Shown here piece by piece: positions 5,333 through 8,275 of a stretch of 8,275 nucleotides of DNA. Each line of letters starts with the position of its first letter. Positions within the stretch are counted from its first letter, which is position 1. Below the pieces are notes generated by a model. The model saw nothing but the letters and a program-made list of their open reading frames with translations. It was not told the DNA's origin and searched no databases. The stretch is from assembly GCA_021158865.1 (NCBI GenBank), contig JAGGSX010000004.1, positions 1 through 8,275 on the forward strand, read 5' to 3'. Source of the DNA: Thermoplasmata archaeon. Lineage in GTDB: Archaea > Thermoplasmatota > E2 > UBA202 > JdFR-43. Both the position numbers and the translations under genes were made by a program.

Positions 5333-6763
5333 ATGTCTGCATCGGCTAAAATGAATGAGAAGGATGTGATTTCGTTCTTTCAACAACATGGGATGCTTAT
5401 AGAGCCAAAAGCTGTTGATTTTATAATAAACAATGGCAACATTTCTACATGCATGGAAATTATTGAAAATCTAAAACACAAGCCCTTAATAATATCTTTT
5501 GAAATGATAGAAGAATTATTTAATAAAAAAAAGAAAGTTAGAATTGAAAGAAAAATTGAGAAAGAGAATGGATTTGAGATAATAAAAGATGTAACAGGAA
5601 AGCTGTCTTCAGATGGAAAGGTTGATGGTTTTATAGAAATGTTTAGAGATAGATATGAAAGATTGCAAGAACTTCTAAAGAAAAGATATGAATTAAAAAA
5701 TGCAATATCTATAAAAAAATTGAGGGTGTTTGAGGAAGAGGCTTCAATTATAGGAATTGTGAGAGATGTTAGGTCTGCTAAAAATGGTTTTGTTGCTGAG
5801 TTGGAAGATGAAGAAGATTGGATTTCTGTTTATATTCCAAAACAAATTGATTGTGCAGTTGTTAATGATGAAGTTATAGGTGTTGTCGGAAAACGTAAGG
5901 GAGATTTATTCATAGCAAAAAATATTATTAGACCTGAATTGCCAATAAAAAAGAATAAAAATTTTTCGGAAGAAGATGGATATATAGTTTTCACTTCTGA
6001 TTTACATGTTGGAAGCAAAAGTTTTTTGGATAAAAAATGGAATAAATTTATAGAATGGCTTAATGGAAAAGCAGGGAATGAGAGACAAAAGAATGTTGCA
6101 AAAAAAGTGAAATACATTGTGATATCTGGAGACATAGTGGAAGGTGTTGGAATATATCCAAAACAAGAAGAAGATTTAGCAATAGAAGATTTATACCTCC
6201 AATATGAAGAAGTTGCAAAAAAGTTTGATGGACTGCCACAGAATATAAAAATAATTTTACAACCAGGCAATCATGATGCTGTTCGCCCGCCTCTGCCCCA
6301 GCCTGCTTTTGAAGATGAAATAAAAGATATTTTTAAGGATTTAAATACAATATTTATTGGAAATCCATGTTACATGAAAATAAATGGAATTATTATCCTT
6401 TCGTATCATGGGCAATCAATACAAGATTTTGCTACAACATTGCCTGGCTTAAATCAGAATAAGCCAACAAAGATAATGAAAGAAATGCTGAAACGACGGC
6501 ATCTTGCTCCAATGTATGGTGGGATAACATCTCTTGCTCCTGAAAAAGAAGATTATATGGTTATTGATTTAATTCCAGATATATTTGTTACAGGACATGT
6601 ACATACTACAGCAGTGGAGAATTATAGAGATGTAATTTTAATGAATTCTTCGGCATGGCAGTCTCAAACAACATATCAGAAAATGATGAATTTTATGCCA
6701 GACCCTGCCAAAGCAGTAGTAGTGAATATGAAAAATTTAATGACGAGTGTTATGGCATTCTGA
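5333..6763 (+). CDS. dp1: DNA polymerase D (Pol II) small subunit DP1, 3'-5' exonuclease
   Basis: DP1 partners with the large subunit DP2 in the replicative PolD and carries the Mre11-like proofreading nuclease. The first ATG is 5333 (476 residues), right at the SRP RNA end; ATG 5351 (470 residues, MNEKDVISFF) better matches a natural N-terminus. Counting from 5351, an N-terminal helical region is followed by an OB fold at about 130-200 and a calcineurin-like phosphoesterase domain. All metal motifs are present: DLHVGS (D217, H219), GD (D261), GNHD at 306-309, HGQ (H353) and GHVH at 415-418, so the nuclease should be active. It is shorter than DP1 proteins with a long disordered linker after the N-terminal region. 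No TATA box at the proper distance and no Shine-Dalgarno precede either ATG, so it may be transcribed together with the SRP RNA. Confidence 0.93.
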   Translation: MSASAKMNEKDVISFFQQHGMLIEPKAVDFIINNGNISTCMEIIENLKHKPLIISFEMIEELFNKKKKVRIERKIEKENGFEIIKDVTGKLSSDGKVDGFIEMFRDRYERLQELLKKRYELKNAISIKKLRVFEEEASIIGIVRDVRSAKNGFVAELEDEEDWISVYIPKQIDCAVVNDEVIGVVGKRKGDLFIAKNIIRPELPIKKNKNFSEEDGYIVFTSDLHVGSKSFLDKKWNKFIEWLNGKAGNERQKNVAKKVKYIVISGDIVEGVGIYPKQEEDLAIEDLYLQYEEVAKKFDGLPQNIKIILQPGNHDAVRPPLPQPAFEDEIKDIFKDLNTIFIGNPCYMKINGIIILSYHGQSIQDFATTLPGLNQNKPTKIMKEMLKRRHLAPMYGGITSLAPEKEDYMVIDLIPDIFVTGHVHTTAVENYRDVILMNSSAWQSQTTYQKMMNFMPDPAKAVVVNMKNLMTSVMAF

Positions 6764-6785
6764 CCTACACCCCATTATTTCCACT

Positions 6786-6800
6786 GGAAAGTTTATATGC
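6786..6800 (+). promoter_or_regulatory. BRE/TATA element of hflX
   Basis: The sequence GGAAAGTTTATATGC has a purine-rich BRE-like part (GGAAA) followed by a TATA element similar to the one in the Nudix spacer. Its centre near 6795 predicts a transcript start near 6818-6820. That is downstream of ATG 6801 and matches the in-frame GTG at 6819. Confidence 0.5.
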
Positions 6801-8078
6801 ATGGATGCAATTAAAAATGTGAAGGGTATAGTTATATCTAAGAGCAGAGATACAGATGAATTGAAATCTTTAGCGGAATCTCTTGGATATGAAATTAAAA
6901 AAATTTTTATTCAAGAAAGGAAAAGAGAAACACCATATTATATTGGAAAAGGAAAAATAGATGAAATTAAAAGTTATGTTGATTCAAACAATATTGAAAT
7001 TGCTTTTATAAATGATTCTTTAAAGCCATCTCAGTGGTATAATCTCGAGAAAATTTTAGGGGTGGATGTCTACGATAGGATAAGGCTTATTTTAGAAGTT
7101 TTTGCAGATAGAGCAAACAGGAAGGAAGCAAAATTACAGGTTAAGCTTGCAAAATTGAGATACGAAAAACCTTTTGTTAGAGAACTAATACATAGAACAA
7201 AGGAAAAGGAGAAAGTCGGCTTCTCGGCGGGCGGCGAGTATCCTGTGGCGGATTATTATGAAATGATAAAAAAGCAGATGAAGAGAATAAAGCGTGCATT
7301 GATAAAAATTGAGAAAGAAAGAGAATTAAAAAAGAGAGAGAGAAGGCAGAGAGGTTTTTATTTGGTGTCAATAGCTGGATATACAAATGCTGGAAAAAGC
7401 AGTTTGCTTAATATTTTAACAGGAGAAAAAGTGGTTATTGAAGAAAGATTATTCTCAACTCTCTCAACTACAACGAGTAGAATAAAAAAATTCAAGAAAT
7501 CAGTGCCAATTTTACTCACAGATACTGTAGGATTTATAAAAGATTTGCCCCATTGGCTTATAGATTCTTTTCATTCAACTTTAGAAGAGATAGAACTGGC
7601 AGATGTTGTTATAATATTAATAGATTCGAGCGATGAATTTGATGAAATGAAAAGCAAAGCTTTAACATCTATAAGAGAAATAGAAAAGATGAAAAATCAT
7701 CCAAAAATAATAGTTGCATTAAATAAGATAGATTTGGTGGAAAAAAATGATTTAAAGAATAAGAAAAAATTTGTTGAGGAGGAATTGGAAAAAGAATGTA
7801 TAGAAATTTCTATAAAAGAAAGAATAAATATTGATAAATTAGTGGAAAAAATTTATGATGCTTTATCTGGAGAAATTAATGGCAAAATTATTTTATCGGC
7901 GTATGATAAAAATTTTATTTCGTGGAGATATAAGAATACGGAAGTAAATGAATTTGAGATGGATGGCAGAGTGAGAATAGAAATAAGATGTAACAAAAAA
8001 ATGAGAGATGTTATTATAGGAAAATGCACAAAAATAGGAGGAGAGGTGATATTCAATGAATATGGAAGAAAGGACTGA
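6801..8078 (+). CDS. hflX: GTPase HflX
   Basis: HflX is a TRAFAC/Obg-HflX GTPase that binds the large ribosomal subunit and, in bacteria, splits stalled ribosomes. Counting from ATG 6801 (425 residues), the N-terminal domain contains YYIGKGKIDEI near 46-56, typical of the family, a coiled-coil linker rich in Lys, Arg and Glu, and the glycine loop with GGE at 144-146. The G domain shows GYTNAGKSS (G1, 193-201), a Thr-rich switch I (STLSTTTSR), DTVGF (G3, 241-245) and NKID (G4, 308-311). A C-terminal beta-alpha-beta extension follows. An in-frame ATG at 6747 overlaps dp1 and is unlikely. Promoter spacing points to GTG 6819 as an alternative start giving MKGIVISKSRD, which still covers the conserved N-terminal strand. 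The gene end overlaps the next gene by 23 bp. Confidence 0.94.
   Translation: MDAIKNVKGIVISKSRDTDELKSLAESLGYEIKKIFIQERKRETPYYIGKGKIDEIKSYVDSNNIEIAFINDSLKPSQWYNLEKILGVDVYDRIRLILEVFADRANRKEAKLQVKLAKLRYEKPFVRELIHRTKEKEKVGFSAGGEYPVADYYEMIKKQMKRIKRALIKIEKERELKKRERRQRGFYLVSIAGYTNAGKSSLLNILTGEKVVIEERLFSTLSTTTSRIKKFKKSVPILLTDTVGFIKDLPHWLIDSFHSTLEEIELADVVIILIDSSDEFDEMKSKALTSIREIEKMKNHPKIIVALNKIDLVEKNDLKNKKKFVEEELEKECIEISIKERINIDKLVEKIYDALSGEINGKIILSAYDKNFISWRYKNTEVNEFEMDGRVRIEIRCNKKMRDVIIGKCTKIGGEVIFNEYGRKD
8037..8050 (+). promoter_or_regulatory. Strong Shine-Dalgarno for the DUF357 gene
   Basis: AGGAGGAGAGGTGAT lies within the final codons of hflX and contains GGAGG and AGGTGAT, both complementary to the 3' end of archaeal 16S rRNA. 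AGGTGAT ends 5 bp before ATG 8056 and 11 bp before ATG 8062. It is the only convincing Shine-Dalgarno in the window, as expected for a gene internal to an operon. Confidence 0.7.
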
Positions 8079-8262
8079 AAAAGATATTAAATTATTTGAA
8101 AAAAATATTGATAAAATAAAAGATGATAAAATAAAAGACATGGCTTATCGTTATTATAAAGATGCAAAATATTATTTATTGAAAGGAGATTATTTTACTG
8201 CATTTGGTTGTATAAATTATGCTCATGGTCTTATAGATGCAATAAGGTTTAAAGATGGTTAA
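8056..8262 (+). CDS. DUF357 family protein
   Basis: This is a short helical archaeal protein of 68 residues. The C-terminal half carries the DUF357 signature: a Tyr-rich helix (RYYKDAKYYLLKGDYFTA) followed by INYAHGLIDA. The shape recalls a helical hairpin of the type used for protein-protein contacts; no activity is known for the family. The start at ATG 8056 lies 5 bp after a strong Shine-Dalgarno; ATG 8062 two codons later is also possible. The coding region overlaps hflX by 23 bp and is probably translated from the hflX mRNA. Its conserved neighbourhood with housekeeping genes in archaea hints at a basic cellular role, but none can be stated. Confidence 0.88.
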   Translation: MNMEERTEKDIKLFEKNIDKIKDDKIKDMAYRYYKDAKYYLLKGDYFTAFGCINYAHGLIDAIRFKDG

Positions 8263-8275
8263 GATAATAGAATTC
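8255..8275 (+). CDS. Possible start of the next operon gene (partial)
   Basis: ATG 8255 opens a frame (MVKIIEF) that runs to the window end and overlaps the DUF357 stop codon by 8 bp, a common arrangement of coupled genes. AAGGT lies 8-12 bp upstream as a weak ribosome site. Only seven codons are visible, so the call rests on gene spacing alone. Confidence 0.4.

Noticed and set aside
5830..6270. Minus-strand open frame of 146 codons inside dp1
   Set aside because: It is a shadow of the phosphoesterase and OB-fold coding region; low-complexity Phe/Ser/Leu composition is typical for the antisense of AT-rich genes.
8270..8275. GAATTC (EcoRI site) exactly at the window end
   Set aside because: It could mark a cloning or contig boundary, but the same hexamer occurs by chance in AT-rich DNA (for example within 3322-3327), so nothing can be concluded.
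1..8275. Search for CRISPR arrays, tRNA genes, insertion sequences or defence genes
   Set aside because: No regularly spaced repeats, no cloverleaf with a TTCGA-type arm, no terminal inverted repeats and no transposase or defence motifs were seen; all sizeable stretches are explained by the listed genes and RNAs.

Overview
This window looks like a piece of an AT-rich euryarchaeal chromosome, probably thermophilic and possibly Thermoplasmata-like. The evidence is the small subunit of the archaea-specific polymerase D (Crenarchaeota lack PolD), an archaeal SRP (7S) RNA and RNase P RNA, a DUF357 protein, TATA boxes about 23 bp before start codons (leaderless mRNAs), and GC-rich structural RNAs set in AT-rich coding DNA. 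The species cannot be named from the sequence alone.

Left part (1-2081, + strand): the 3' part of a CrtC/AttH-like lipocalin-type protein gene, cut by the window edge, then a zinc-dependent aspartoacylase/succinylglutamate desuccinylase-family gene with its own TATA box inside the end of the first gene. This gene converges, with an 8-bp overlap, on a minus-strand gene for a GCS2-like carboxylate-amine ligase (2074-3330). Upstream of the ligase and on the same strand is ribose-5-phosphate isomerase A (3378-4028).

Middle part (4029-5332): two noncoding RNA genes and two small genes. RNase P RNA (about 4074-4362) diverges from rpiA across a 45-bp spacer holding one TATA element. A MutT-like Nudix gene (4347-4697, minus) overlaps the 3' strand of RNase P helix P1. 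It diverges, again across exactly 45 bp with one shared TATA element, from a small two-helix membrane protein gene (4743-4991). The SRP RNA (about 5022-5332) follows.

Right part (5333-8275, + strand): the PolD small subunit DP1 begins directly at the end of the SRP RNA. Then come the ribosome-associated GTPase HflX with its own promoter, a DUF357 protein started from a strong Shine-Dalgarno inside the end of hflX, and probably the first codons of a further overlapping gene.

Most of the content is housekeeping: tRNA processing, protein targeting, replication, ribosome maintenance, nucleotide sanitation and the pentose phosphate pathway. I saw no defence system, mobile element or CRISPR array. 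The unusual signals lie in the compact architecture: twin symmetric bidirectional promoters, RNA genes fused to or overlapping protein genes, and short GC-rich codon islands. The deacylase and amide-ligase pair is the least understood biochemistry here.
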